A DNA stretch of 64,000 bases from Bacteroidales bacterium. Its GTDB lineage: Bacteria > Bacteroidota > Bacteroidia > Bacteroidales > ML635J-15. Shown in pieces: positions 53,204 through 62,679 of the stretch (position 1 is its first letter; each line of letters begins with the position of its first letter). A model generated the notes under the pieces. The model was not told the DNA's origin, made no database searches, and was given only the letters and a program-made list of their open reading frames with translations. The stretch is from the NCBI GenBank assembly GCA_017620015.1, contig JAFZRE010000009.1, positions 1 to 64,000 of the forward strand. The letters run 5' to 3'. The translations under genes and the position numbers were made by a program.

Positions 53204-53424
53204 GAGTGCCTTACGCCAGAAATCGTACAAATATGTTCCAAATCAAACAAATAAGATTTGTAAAATTTGTGTAGATTTGTAAGATTTCTCTCCGCAGGAG
53301 ACTGAAAAATAGATAATCAAGGATGGTGCAATGCCGTCCTTTTTTGCCATATACCATTTCGGTATTAACAACCCAAGTTTAATTAAACATTCTGCCGAAC
53401 CGTTTTCGTTTCAATCGGATGCCC

Positions 53425-53432
53425 TAATTTTG
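53425..53432 (+). promoter_or_regulatory. Promoter -7 box of the DUF819 gene
   Basis: TAATTTTG then CA lies 25 bases upstream of the ATG at 53457, which supports that start over the long upstream frame. Confidence 0.65.
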
Positions 53433-53456
53433 CACATTAAAACAAATTGTACACTT

Positions 53457-54671
53457 ATGCGAATAACAATTGCAATCGCAATATACCTGCTTTTCCCGAT
53501 AATTATAGTGTCGGCATTCCACAAATGGAAAATATTGCAGAAAATAGGTACCGTGATACTGGCTTACGCAGTCGGCATAATAATGAGCCTCACGGGATTC
53601 GTAACTTTTGAACCAGGCACTGCCGATGCCGCTACCTTCGAGAGCATACAGAAGTTGATAATGAACATTTCGGTGCCCCTTGCCATACCGCTTATGCTTT
53701 TCAACTGCGACTTCAAACTATGGACTCGCGCCTTGCCAAAGACAATTCTTGCCCTCGTGGGCGGAATTATCGCAATTACAGTCGCCGTAATTTCAGGATT
53801 CTTCATTTTCCGTAGCACTGGAGTAAACGACATCGAAAATGTGTCGGCAATGATGACAGGTATCTACACGGGGGGAACAATGAATTTCAACGCACTGGGT
53901 GCCGCTCTTGGCGTTGACCCCACAACAATCACCCTCGTGCTCACATTCCAGATGCTCATTACTTTCCCGCTGATAATGTTCATAACAGGTGGTGGATACA
54001 GGCTTTTCCGCAAAATTCTGCCTTTCCCCGATGAATCGACATCAATATCTAAACTCAACAGTAGCATCGAAGACCACGGCATTGAAAACTATGGAATGAT
54101 GCTCAACAAGAAAGTATTTCCGAAGACAATGCTCGGATTGCTTTTGTCAATCGGATTTCTCGCAGTCGGCGCTGGATTGTCGCTGCTGCTCTACAATCTT
54201 GGCGTTGTTGGCGACCAGGAAACTGGCACAGGCAAACTCAACGAACTGGTAATCATCCTTACAATCACAACATTGTCGATAATTGCATCGTTCTCGAAGA
54301 AAATCCGCGAATTGCCGAAAACCTTCGAACTCGGTATGATTTTCATATTGATATTCAGCATAGCGGTAGCATCGCAGTTCAATCCGTACAGCATTGATAT
54401 GTCGGCAATTTCGCTTGGACTGTTCGTGCTGTACATAATGCTTGTGTCTGTAATTATCCATATCATCTTCTGCCGATTCTCAAAAATCAACGGAGACCTA
54501 TACACTGTGGCCCAAGTGGGACTTTTCTGCTCTCCGCCTTTCATTCCGCCTGTTGTCGGTGCAATGGGAAACAAGAAGGTGCTGATTAGTGGAATCGTTA
54601 TCGGACTTATCGGCTATGCCATAGGTACTTATATGGGAGTCGGCATTGCATATTTGCTAAAGTTGTTCTAA
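53457..54671 (+). CDS. DUF819-family membrane protein
   Basis: The 404-aa protein (start MRITIAIAIYLLFPIIIVSA) has about eleven membrane helices in two similar halves. Typical blocks are MTGIYTGGTMNFNALGAALG and GLFCSPPFIPPVVGAMGNKK. The family is related to anion or sodium-coupled transporters, with no proven substrate. It is followed at a spacing of 11 bases by the Omp85-like gene, so these may be cotranscribed. Confidence 0.88.
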   Translation: MRITIAIAIYLLFPIIIVSAFHKWKILQKIGTVILAYAVGIIMSLTGFVTFEPGTADAATFESIQKLIMNISVPLAIPLMLFNCDFKLWTRALPKTILALVGGIIAITVAVISGFFIFRSTGVNDIENVSAMMTGIYTGGTMNFNALGAALGVDPTTITLVLTFQMLITFPLIMFITGGGYRLFRKILPFPDESTSISKLNSSIEDHGIENYGMMLNKKVFPKTMLGLLLSIGFLAVGAGLSLLLYNLGVVGDQETGTGKLNELVIILTITTLSIIASFSKKIRELPKTFELGMIFILIFSIAVASQFNPYSIDMSAISLGLFVLYIMLVSVIIHIIFCRFSKINGDLYTVAQVGLFCSPPFIPPVVGAMGNKKVLISGIVIGLIGYAIGTYMGVGIAYLLKLF

Positions 54672-54682
54672 AAATCAAACAG

Positions 54683-56077
54683 ATGAAGAAAATTGTAATT
54701 CTTGCCATTCTTGCCATTTTCGCTATTAACGCGATGGCAGAGACTGAGAAAAAAGATACTTCCAAGGTCAAGACTGGATGGAACTTCGGAATTTTGCCGA
54801 GCATTGCCTACGATGCAGACCTCGGATTCCAGTTCGGTGCATTGTCGAACATATATTATTATGGAGACGGAAGCCAGTACCCAGAATACATACATTCGTT
54901 CTATGTGGAGGCCGCCTATACTACAAAAAGATACGGTTTGTTCCGTTTCTTCTACGACTCGAAGTATTTGATTCCCGATCATCGCCTCACGGTAGATGTT
55001 TCGTATCTGCCCGATGCAATGTGCGACTTCTACGGATACAACGGATATCCGACATTATACCACATGGGATGGCACAATGCGAAGAAGGATTCGAGCGAAT
55101 ACCTCTCGCGTGCATTCTACAAGTACAAGCGCGACCTTGTACGTGTAGCAGCCGATATCGAAGGCACAATCTCTGGTGACTGGAAGTGGAATGCTGGTCT
55201 GGGCGTACTCGGCTATATGATTGACGAGTGCGACATTGACATGCTCAACGGCAAACGCCAGCCATCGGACCAAAAATACCTCGACCCGTCGGTTCAAGGT
55301 CTTTACGAACTTTACAGGAATTGGGGCATAATAAAACCCGACGAAGCCAACGGCGGATGGCATCCTTATGTTCGTGGTGGCATCACCTTCGACAGCCGCG
55401 ACAAGCGCTCCAACCCTTCACGCGGAATTTATGCCGATGCATTCTTTACCTATTCGGCAGCTTTTGGCAATCAGACCGAATACAACAATCTGAAGTTCAA
55501 CTTCAATTTCAGGCAGTATGTGCCGATTTACAAGGACAGGGTTACATTTGCATACAGAATCGGAACACAAAATACAATTGCAGGCAAATCACCATTCTAT
55601 ATGAATACCTACTTAAATACGCTTTTCATACAGCGTGTAATATATGAGGGTCTTGGCGGTGGAAATTCGCTGCGTGGAATTATGCGAAACAGAATTCTGG
55701 CAAACGGTTTTGCATACGCAAATGTCGAACTTAGAACCAAAATTGCATACTTCGACATCGGAAAGCAACATTTCTATATCGGCTTGAATCCGTTCTTCGA
55801 CTTAGGTGTTGTTACTCAGCCCTACAAACTCGACGAGACTGAAGTAAGAACTGCCATTACTGCCTACAACGTCGCAACGGGACGCACAGACAAGTACGAG
55901 GACTACTTCAACCCGTCGAGAAAAGAAACCTACATGCCACACTCGGCAGCGGGAATCGGACTGAAAGTCGCCATGAACGAGAACTTCATTCTTTCTGTTG
56001 ACTGGGCTACAGCCCTCAACAAGCAGGACAACGGCAAGATGATGAATTTCTATGTGAAGATGGGATACTTGTTCTAA
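54683..56077 (+). CDS. BamA/TamA-family (Omp85-like) outer-membrane protein
   Basis: The 464-aa protein has a signal peptide (MKKIVILAILAIFAINAMAE) and no visible POTRA domains. The rest is a beta barrel ending in an aromatic residue (NFYVKMGYLF). Blocks such as GGGNSLRGIMRNRILANGFA and NVELRTKIAYFDIGKQHFYI match the surface-antigen/Omp85 barrel (the RGxxxNR-like motif). It probably handles surface proteins or small ligands. The partner is unknown. Confidence 0.85.
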   Translation: MKKIVILAILAIFAINAMAETEKKDTSKVKTGWNFGILPSIAYDADLGFQFGALSNIYYYGDGSQYPEYIHSFYVEAAYTTKRYGLFRFFYDSKYLIPDHRLTVDVSYLPDAMCDFYGYNGYPTLYHMGWHNAKKDSSEYLSRAFYKYKRDLVRVAADIEGTISGDWKWNAGLGVLGYMIDECDIDMLNGKRQPSDQKYLDPSVQGLYELYRNWGIIKPDEANGGWHPYVRGGITFDSRDKRSNPSRGIYADAFFTYSAAFGNQTEYNNLKFNFNFRQYVPIYKDRVTFAYRIGTQNTIAGKSPFYMNTYLNTLFIQRVIYEGLGGGNSLRGIMRNRILANGFAYANVELRTKIAYFDIGKQHFYIGLNPFFDLGVVTQPYKLDETEVRTAITAYNVATGRTDKYEDYFNPSRKETYMPHSAAGIGLKVAMNENFILSVDWATALNKQDNGKMMNFYVKMGYLF

Positions 56078-56101
56078 GGAATGTTCAATGTTTTATGATA
56101 G

Positions 56102-56121
56102 AATCGCGCCATGGCGCGATT
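56102..56121. terminator. Perfect 20-bp palindrome after the Omp85-like gene
   Basis: AATCGCGCCATGGCGCGATT is fully self-complementary but lacks a clear T run, so it may be a dispersed palindrome or a weak terminator. Confidence 0.55.
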
Positions 56122-56232
56122 GTACATAAATAATCAAAAGTTCAAGGATTTAAATATTCAGCAATTTAAAACAACATCAAACAATCTAAAACAATTTCAA
56201 ACAATATTGTAATTTTGCAAAAAAATACTTTT

Positions 56233-57888
56233 ATGACAGATAACAAGCAAAAGACCAACTACGGAGCCCTGTCGATACTTATTATAGTATTCTTCTTCTG
56301 GGGCTTCATGGCAGCAGGAAACAGCATTTTCATTCCGTTCTGCAAGCATTACTTCAACTTGGACCAGTTCCAGAGCCAACTTATCGACTTTGCGTTCTAC
56401 CTTGCATATTATGTCGGAGCATTGATACTTTTCGCTTATTCGGTTGTCAGACGCAACGACTTCATAGCACGGTTCGGCTACAAAAAATCCATAGTTTTCG
56501 GACTGCTATTTTCGGCGGTGGGTGCGGCAGCAATGATTGTCGCTGTTGGTGCAAACAGCTTCATGGGAATGCTTATTGGTTTGTTTGTAGTGGCACTTGG
56601 ATTCTCGTTGCAACAGACGGCAGGAAATCCGTTTGCAATAACCCTTGGTCCTCCAGCAACTGGCGCATCGCGAATTAACCTTTGCGGCGGTCTCAACTCG
56701 TTCGGCACAGCCATTGGCCCGATTATCGTGGCATTGCTCCTTTTCGGAACTACCGCAGCCGTAAGCGATGAGGAAATTGCAAACCTCGAAATCAGCAAGG
56801 CCGAAATATTATATGCCGGCGTTGGCGTTCTGTTCCTCATAGCAGCAGCAATTTTCTTCTTCTCGAAGAAACTGCCAAACGATACCTCTACCGAAAAGAC
56901 TGAAAAGACAAGCAAGGCACTTGTCGCCCTCACAATAATGACCGTTTTGCTAGTGGCAATGTTCATCCCGGTATTCATGAGCTACCGCGAAAGTTTCGTA
57001 AACATGGAAAATGTGGAAATTTTCCGCGTGATATTCCTGATGGCAGCACTGGTGATTGTTTTTGCAACATTACTTTCCGTCAATGGAATGGCAAAGAAGA
57101 AACCCGAAGGCTGGGGCGCAATGAAATATCCGCAGCTTGTATTTGGTATGCTTGCAATCTTCGTCTATGTTGGCGTTGAAGTTTCAACAGTAAGCAACTT
57201 CGGCGAACTTCTCCAAAAGCCCGACTTTGGTGGTTTTGCAGCCAACGAGGTCGCTCCTTTCATTTCAATGTACTGGGGAAGCCTTATGATTGGTCGCTGG
57301 ACTGGTGCCGTTGCCGCCTTCGACTTCAAATCTACGACAAAGAAGATTCTTACCATAGTTGTTCCGCTGGTGGCATTCGGCGTAGTGCTGGGCGTAAACG
57401 CAATCTCGCAGTACAGCATTGTGGTTCTGCTTCCATACATCGCACTTGTAGCCATTCAGATTGCAGCCTTCTTCTTTACAAAGAACAAACCAGCACGCAC
57501 CTTGTTTATTTTCGCAGTGCTTGCCGTATGCATGATGCTTATAGGCATTTGCACCGAAGGAATGGTTTCGGTTTATACAATTATGGCTGGTGGATTGTTC
57601 TGCTCTATAATGTGGTCGTCAATCTTCAACCTTGCACTTGCAGGACTTGGCAAATACACAACCCAAGGCTCGGCATTCCTCGTAATGATGATTCTCGGTG
57701 GCGCTGTAATTCCGCCTATTCAGGGCAAACTTGCCGACTATATGCAGACGCTTTCGGAAACTGACGGATTCGGAATACATTATTCGTATGTGATTCCAGT
57801 TCTTTGCTTTGCATTCCTGGCATTCTTTGCAATGTATGTAAAGAAGATTTTGAAAAAGCAGGGCATCGACTACGACAGCGAAGTGTAG
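56233..57888 (+). CDS. MFS sugar transporter of the FucP/GlcP type
   Basis: I use the ATG at 56233 ([20 protein letters not shown]) because the -7 box TAATTTTG overlaps the earlier start. The 551-aa protein has about 12 helices plus a longer middle region than classical FucP. Motifs include [40 protein letters not shown] and [14 protein letters not shown], which are typical of the FHS glucose/galactose/fucose family. The substrate is not certain. It is monocistronic. Confidence 0.85.
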   Translation: MTDNKQKTNYGALSILIIVFFFWGFMAAGNSIFIPFCKHYFNLDQFQSQLIDFAFYLAYYVGALILFAYSVVRRNDFIARFGYKKSIVFGLLFSAVGAAAMIVAVGANSFMGMLIGLFVVALGFSLQQTAGNPFAITLGPPATGASRINLCGGLNSFGTAIGPIIVALLLFGTTAAVSDEEIANLEISKAEILYAGVGVLFLIAAAIFFFSKKLPNDTSTEKTEKTSKALVALTIMTVLLVAMFIPVFMSYRESFVNMENVEIFRVIFLMAALVIVFATLLSVNGMAKKKPEGWGAMKYPQLVFGMLAIFVYVGVEVSTVSNFGELLQKPDFGGFAANEVAPFISMYWGSLMIGRWTGAVAAFDFKSTTKKILTIVVPLVAFGVVLGVNAISQYSIVVLLPYIALVAIQIAAFFFTKNKPARTLFIFAVLAVCMMLIGICTEGMVSVYTIMAGGLFCSIMWSSIFNLALAGLGKYTTQGSAFLVMMILGGAVIPPIQGKLADYMQTLSETDGFGIHYSYVIPVLCFAFLAFFAMYVKKILKKQGIDYDSEV

Positions 57889-57897
57889 AACTTGTTG

Positions 57898-57933
57898 AAA
57901 AGTGAAATTCGTTGAATAAACGATTTCACTTTT
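57898..57933. terminator. Bidirectional terminator between MFS and recG
   Basis: AAAAGTGAAAT and ATTTCACTTTT pair across a short loop between the convergent stops. Confidence 0.82.
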
Positions 57934-57935
57934 AT

Positions 57936-60050
57936 CTAACTGATGCTTCCATAATTGACCTTGTCCTTGTTGAATTCCTTCAAGGCTTTGACTAGCAATA
58001 CGTTTTCTGGTTTTTCAAGTGTCGGGTCGTCGTCAAGGATTTCGTTGGCAATGTCGCGCACATACTGTATGAGTTGTCCGTCCTGACTAAGACTTGCCAT
58101 CTTTAAATCGAAAGCGAAACCACTCTGCTGTTTGCCTTCCATATCACCCGGGCCACGCAACTTCAGGTCTGTTTCGGAAATTTCAAAGCCATCAGTACTG
58201 TTGACCATAGTGGAAATGCGGCTGTAGGCATTTTCGGAAAGGTTGGGCTTTGTCATAAGAATGCAATACGACTGTGCACTTCCTCGGCCTACCCTGCCTC
58301 GCAACTGGTGCAACTGCGACAAGCCGAAACGCTCGGCACTCTCAATCACAATAACTGTAGCATTAGGCACATCAACACCGACCTCGATAACCGTAGTTGC
58401 AACCATAATCTGTGCATCGTTCTTTTCAAACAGCCTCATACCCAATTCTTTCTGATCGGGCTTCATACGACCGTGAACAACAGCCACGTGGTAGTTGGGA
58501 ATCGGGAATTCACGCGTAATACGGTCGTAGCCGTCCTCCAAGTCCTTCAAATCGGTTTTCTCCGATTCCGAAATCAGCGGATACACCACATACACCTGAT
58601 GCCCCTCCTCTATCTGCTTACGCATAAAGCCGTAAACTTTAAGTCGGTATGCATCAGTAAAATGGCGAGTGATAATTTTCGATCTGCCTTTCGGAAGTTC
58701 GTCTATTACCGAAACATCAAGGTCGCCATAGAGCGTCATTGCAAGGGTTCGCGGAATCGGCGTGGCAGTCATAACAAGGATATGCGGAGCAAGTTCATTT
58801 TTCTTCCACAACTTTGCCCTCTGCTCCACTCCGAAACGATGCTGCTCGTCAATCACAGCCATTCCAAGATTCTTGAACACAACGGTTTCCTCAATTAGTG
58901 CATGCGTCCCGACCAGAATATTAAGGCTTCCGTCGCGCAGAGCACGGTCTATCTCCGTGCGTTCGCGCTGCTTGGTCGAGCCTGTGAGCAACCGTATCGA
59001 AACACCGATTCCGTCAAGCAACTTCGACAGCGAACGGTAATGTTGCTGGGCAAGTACCTCGGTAGGCACCATAAGGCAAGCCTGATATCCGTTATCGACA
59101 GCCATAAGCATAGTCAGCAAGGCAACAAGCGTCTTTCCACTTCCCACATCACCCTGCAAAAGTCGGTTCATCTGGCGACCGCTACATACATCGGCACGTA
59201 TTTCCTGAAGCACACGAGTCTGCGCACCAGTCATCTTGAAAGGAATTTTCTTGTGGAAACATTCTTTCAGGTAGTTGTCCTTCTTACGCTCGAAAACAAA
59301 TCCGCGCACAGTGCTATGGCGGTGAAGTTTTGCCTTCTGAATGTTGAGCTGTATTATGAAAAGTTCCTCGAACTTTATTCGGTACTGCGCCTGACGAAGC
59401 ATTTCGGCACTTCCGGGAAAATGAAGCTCGCAAAGAGTCTTTTCCAAGCCCAACAGATTGTATTTCTGTATGATATGCCTTGGTAAGGTTTCCGAAACTT
59501 TGCCGTGTATTTCGGGCAAAAGAGTAGCGATGAGTGTCTGGAATGTCTTGGAATTGATGTAGTTGTTCTTCGACTGCTCGGTAGTGCTGTACTGCGGAGC
59601 AAGTGTCACCTGCGGTTTGCTCTGCCACTTCGACAGTTCCTCCATTTCGGGATGCACAATGTTAATTCGACCGCTGAATTCGCTCGGCTTACCAAATAAT
59701 ATATAGGTCTTGTTAGCGTCAACGCTCTTGCTTATCCAGTCAATCCCTTGAAACCAAACAACTTCCACAACAGCAGTATTATCGGTAAACGTTCCGACGA
59801 GTTTTTTCTTGTTGGCTCCGATTTTCTGAAGTTCAAGACTTATGAATTTACCTTTCAACTGAATGTATGGCAAGTCCTTGTTGAGTTCCGCAACAGAATA
59901 GAATCGGCTACGGTCAACATATCGGTACGGAAAATAGTAAAGCAAGTCGCGGAACGTGCGAATGCCAAATTCCTTCTTGAAAATTTCGGCACGCTTAGGT
60001 CCAACGCCTTTCAAATAGGTTATGTCCGTATCTAAAAATTCAGGCACCAT
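57936..60050 (-). CDS. recG: ATP-dependent DNA helicase RecG
   Basis: I start at MVPEFLDTDITYLKGVGPKR (60050), giving 704 aa of normal length; the longer reading overlaps the divergent gene. The wedge/OB domain is followed by Walker A (LQGDVGSGKTLVALL), DEQH in VIDEQHRFGVEQR, and late motifs (VHGRMKPDQKE, IEVGVDVPNATVIVIE, QLRGRVGRG). RecG reverses stalled forks and branch-migrates Holliday structures. A minus-strand TATTTTTG box lies near 60090-60105. Confidence 0.95.
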   Translation of the reverse strand: MVPEFLDTDITYLKGVGPKRAEIFKKEFGIRTFRDLLYYFPYRYVDRSRFYSVAELNKDLPYIQLKGKFISLELQKIGANKKKLVGTFTDNTAVVEVVWFQGIDWISKSVDANKTYILFGKPSEFSGRINIVHPEMEELSKWQSKPQVTLAPQYSTTEQSKNNYINSKTFQTLIATLLPEIHGKVSETLPRHIIQKYNLLGLEKTLCELHFPGSAEMLRQAQYRIKFEELFIIQLNIQKAKLHRHSTVRGFVFERKKDNYLKECFHKKIPFKMTGAQTRVLQEIRADVCSGRQMNRLLQGDVGSGKTLVALLTMLMAVDNGYQACLMVPTEVLAQQHYRSLSKLLDGIGVSIRLLTGSTKQRERTEIDRALRDGSLNILVGTHALIEETVVFKNLGMAVIDEQHRFGVEQRAKLWKKNELAPHILVMTATPIPRTLAMTLYGDLDVSVIDELPKGRSKIITRHFTDAYRLKVYGFMRKQIEEGHQVYVVYPLISESEKTDLKDLEDGYDRITREFPIPNYHVAVVHGRMKPDQKELGMRLFEKNDAQIMVATTVIEVGVDVPNATVIVIESAERFGLSQLHQLRGRVGRGSAQSYCILMTKPNLSENAYSRISTMVNSTDGFEISETDLKLRGPGDMEGKQQSGFAFDLKMASLSQDGQLIQYVRDIANEILDDDPTLEKPENVLLVKALKEFNKDKVNYGSIS

Positions 60051-60080
60051 ACTTAGCGGTAAAACGACAAAGATTTTTTC

Positions 60081-60088
60081 TAACTTTG
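60081..60088 (+). promoter_or_regulatory. Promoter -7 box of the methyltransferase gene
   Basis: TAACTTTG (TAnnTTTG) lies 21 bases before the TTG at 60109 that I take as start. Transcription beginning near 60095 excludes the upstream ATG at 60022. Confidence 0.65.
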
Positions 60089-60108
60089 CAAGCGCAAAAA
60101 TAATAATT

Positions 60109-60876
60109 TTGAAACTGCCAGGCAACATATCATACCTGATAAGGTCGAAGGAAAACGAAAAACTACCCGATGTGTTCAACGAGTTCATACTCGACTCGAT
60201 GTTCCAGATGAGCAGTTTCATCGACTGCTGCGAATACCGTGTGAATATGCTTGCCGACAACACCGAACTGAACGTAACCGACTTTGGCACAGGCAAAAAT
60301 GGCATTCGGAAAGTAAAGCAGATAGCACGGAAATCGTCAACCGAACCGCGCTATGGCGGTGTAATACAAAAGATTATTGATTCGTTCGGCATAAAAACTG
60401 CGCTTGAACTTGGGACATCCATCGGCATAGGCACGATGTTTCTGGCAAAGGCAAATCCGAAAATAAATTTAACTACCGTTGAAGGCTGTCCCGAAACCTA
60501 CAAGTTTGCAAAAAACGAATTTGCCAAGCGAAAAATCGGCAATGTCAGTTTCATAAACGACAACTTCGACCATCTTTTCGACAGCAATGCCTTGAATGGA
60601 CAGAAATTTGACCTTTCCCTCATCGACGGCAACCACACCTACGAAGCCACGCTCAAATATTTCAACAATATTGTAAAGAAACATTGCGGAGAGAAATCCA
60701 TAATCGTCATCGACGACATCAACTGGAGCCACGATATGTTCCGCGCGTGGGTAGAAATTTCGTCACAAATGCCAAATTCGCTGAGAATCAATCTTTTCCG
60801 TATGGGAATAATTTTCACGGGATACAATTTGCCCAAAGATGAAGTTAGGGCGGAAATATATAAGGAAGGGATGTAA
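60109..60876 (+). CDS. SAM-dependent methyltransferase, TTG start
   Basis: The conserved N-terminus (KLPGNISYLIRSKENEKLPD) begins directly after a TTG at 60109, and the promoter box just upstream rules out the ATG at 60022. That gives 255 aa. SAM-binding motifs are ALELGTSIGIGTMFLAKANP and TTVEGCPETYKFAKNEF, and FDLSLIDGNHTYEATLKYFN fits the Methyltransf_24 type. Many Bacteroidetes genes near recG share this arrangement. The substrate is unknown. Confidence 0.75.
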   Translation: MKLPGNISYLIRSKENEKLPDVFNEFILDSMFQMSSFIDCCEYRVNMLADNTELNVTDFGTGKNGIRKVKQIARKSSTEPRYGGVIQKIIDSFGIKTALELGTSIGIGTMFLAKANPKINLTTVEGCPETYKFAKNEFAKRKIGNVSFINDNFDHLFDSNALNGQKFDLSLIDGNHTYEATLKYFNNIVKKHCGEKSIIVIDDINWSHDMFRAWVEISSQMPNSLRINLFRMGIIFTGYNLPKDEVRAEIYKEGM

Positions 60877-60904
60877 AGTTTGTGTGAATGTCCAAAACTT
60901 TTCT

Positions 60905-60912
60905 TATCTTTG
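60905..60912 (+). promoter_or_regulatory. Promoter -7 box upstream of structured RNA 2
   Basis: TATCTTTG followed by CA lies about 100 bases upstream of the GCGTTTTTGC start motif at 61011, so the RNA probably has a long AT-rich 5' part. Confidence 0.55.
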
Positions 60913-61010
60913 CATTATAAAAGCAACACAAATTATATAAACAATATTAACCTAAACATTTATAAACGAAACAGATAGAACTATAATAGAATAGAAAATA
61001 AAACATATTG

Positions 61011-61172
61011 GCGTTTTTGCTTTCTAAATTGCACTCGAAATCTGGACCATTTCGTGTTTCTATCAACTAATAAGAAGCGGAACGCTCGCGGAAAACCGCG
61101 GGCTTCTTTGTTTAGTTGATAGGGTCTGTCCAGAACCTCGAGTGCTGACAAGAAATTCTCGCGGTTCTTTTT
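61011..61172 (+). ncRNA. Candidate structured RNA, long rod (copy 2)
   Basis: GCGTTTTTGCTTT is followed by a rod of consecutive perfect helices: GCACTCGA (61031-61038) with TCGAGTGC (61138-61145), TCTGGAC (61041-61047) with GTCCAGA (61128-61134), TATCAACTAA (61061-61070) with TTAGTTGATA (61112-61121), AAGAAGC with GCTTCTT, and CGCGG-AAAA-CCGCG at the tip. The 3' end CTCGCGGTT before CTTTTTT could pair instead with AACCGCG. Its last U-run ends near 61172, immediately ahead of the XRE gene's ATG at 61178. It is homologous in plan to 50787-50951. Confidence 0.75.
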
Positions 61173-61177
61173 TATTT

Positions 61178-61459
61178 ATGGCAGACGACATACACATAGG
61201 ACAAGAAATCAAGAAAGTGCTTGATGAGAAGCATATTTCGGCGGCTAAGTTTGCCGAGATGATACATTGTTCACGTCGCAATGCCTACGACATTTTCAGC
61301 AACGGCAGTATGGATATTAAGCGATTAAAACATATTTCCGAACTGCTTGATTATGACTTCGTAGCACTATTTGTGCAAGACAATAGCATTAGCGAAAAGA
61401 AAACTTTCCATTTGAAAGTTATAGTTGAGAATGGGAAAATAAAGGTTGATGAGGAATAA
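61178..61459 (+). CDS. XRE-family small regulator
   Basis: The start at MADDIHIGQEIKKVLDEKHI (61178) gives 93 aa; an earlier ATG lies inside the structured RNA and is less likely. The helix-turn-helix is SAAKFAEMIHCSRRNAYDIF followed by SNGSMDIKRLKHISELLDYD. The C-terminus (HLKVIVENGKIKVDEE) is short. It lies a few bases after the rod RNA's U-run with no clear Shine-Dalgarno sequence, so the RNA could control its expression. Confidence 0.8.
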   Translation: MADDIHIGQEIKKVLDEKHISAAKFAEMIHCSRRNAYDIFSNGSMDIKRLKHISELLDYDFVALFVQDNSISEKKTFHLKVIVENGKIKVDEE

Positions 61460-61461
61460 AA

Positions 61462-62202
61462 TCAGTCTATATTTTTTGCACCGTTACATTCTGGATAAGC
61501 CGTACAACTCCAGAACTCTTTCCCCGAATTGGTTCCCTTTTTTGCGATACGCTTGACCATCGGTTTTCCACACTTTGGACACATCGGAGCATCTTCTTTC
61601 ACACTTTGCTCTGTCCTATATGCAAGTCGTTCTGCAGTTAGTCCCTCTGTAAAGCCACCTTCTTCACGGAAATTTGAAAGTTGATTAGTGATCTGCTTGC
61701 TAATCATCATCGTCAGACGATTACAAAGTATTAGTATGCAATTTGCCTCAATCATTGAATCATTTGAATGCAACCATTCGTCAAATTTATGTTTCTGTTG
61801 CAAAATGTGAGAACTGCTCAAATATTGTACATCATCTTTATATGTAGGCTTATCAAGTTGAATAGCAGTTACTTTCTGGTGTTCCTCCGATTTTACCGAC
61901 CAAGGCAAACACTCGTGCTTCATCATCCAGTTTAGATAGTCGTTTGCCAGTTCCGACAAACTTGCCCGAGCCACATCAGTAAGTTTCATTTCCGTCTCTT
62001 TAGAAGTAGAATGTCGCGAACTGCCTTCCGCGATGTTTGCAGACACAGAACGCGCGGCTTGTGTCATCTGGTCGTACTGCCGTCCGCATGGGTCGTTTGT
62101 CCGATTAAGGTAGCGCGAGCAAAAGTCCTGCGTAGCCAATTGTATGACACTTGCAAATATCCAAGTGTCAAGCCAATAGTATCCAATGCGATGTATCTGC
62201 AT
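61462..62202 (-). CDS. Four-helix-bundle protein with C-terminal zinc finger
   Basis: I start at MQIHRIGYYWLDTWIFASVI (62202), giving 246 aa. The N-terminal part (ARSVSANIAEGSSRHSTSKE, TEMKLTDVARASLSELANDY) is the four-helix-bundle seen in 23S rRNA-intervening-sequence-like proteins. The C-terminus (MCPKCGKPMVKRIAKKGTNS, GKEFWSCTAYPEC) is a topoisomerase-type C4 zinc finger. It probably binds nucleic acid. The stop lies two bases from the XRE gene's stop, convergent. Confidence 0.78.
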   Translation of the reverse strand: MQIHRIGYYWLDTWIFASVIQLATQDFCSRYLNRTNDPCGRQYDQMTQAARSVSANIAEGSSRHSTSKETEMKLTDVARASLSELANDYLNWMMKHECLPWSVKSEEHQKVTAIQLDKPTYKDDVQYLSSSHILQQKHKFDEWLHSNDSMIEANCILILCNRLTMMISKQITNQLSNFREEGGFTEGLTAERLAYRTEQSVKEDAPMCPKCGKPMVKRIAKKGTNSGKEFWSCTAYPECNGAKNID

Positions 62203-62400
62203 ATTTGATGATTTTGATATTGATGCAAAAATATGATTTTTTCTTTTTAGCCAAAGTAATTTTTTACAGATGTATCGATATATCGCCCATCGATATATCG
62301 GTAAAAACATAAAAAAGATTGACTAATTTGAGCAAAATACTCTCCCATCTTGTGCGAAAAAATCACACAAAACTTTGATTGTTAATAAATTATATGTATA

Positions 62401-62408
62401 TATCTTTG
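62401..62408 (+). promoter_or_regulatory. Promoter -7 box of the 62.4-63.3 kb genes
   Basis: TATCTTTG fits TAnnTTTG, with a TTTGATTG-like block about 25 bases upstream, 16 bases ahead of the first ATG. Confidence 0.6.
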
Positions 62409-62423
62409 TAAAAAAATATAAAA

Positions 62424-62663
62424 ATGGAAAAGATTTATACTGCCTATAAAATGGATTATTCATGGGATTTGGATACGGAAAATCTGGGTTCTGAATTTGT
62501 TGCATTCGAAGTAAAAAACAAGGAAGCTTATGATTATGTATTTGCTGCAAAAAAAGATGGAATAACATACATAATTCCGATGACTATAGGAAGTAGGTCA
62601 GTTGACTATTTTTTGAAAGATATAAATAGAGCTAAGAAAAACAACAGAATAGAATGGAAATAA
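62424..62663 (+). CDS. Hypothetical protein (79 aa)
   Basis: It begins MEKIYTAYKMDYSWDLDTEN and continues EFVAFEVKNKEAYDYVFAAK. It is soluble and AT-rich in codons, unlike the neighbours to the left, and follows a clear promoter. No family is recognised. The gene 17 bases downstream is likely in the same transcript. Confidence 0.6.
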   Translation: MEKIYTAYKMDYSWDLDTENLGSEFVAFEVKNKEAYDYVFAAKKDGITYIIPMTIGSRSVDYFLKDINRAKKNNRIEWK

Positions 62664-62679
62664 CACAAATAAATAACTT

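Noticed and set aside
61142..61177. Longer N-terminus of the XRE protein (start at 61142)
   Set aside because: It would place coding sequence inside the terminal part of the structured RNA; the fold begins at 61178.
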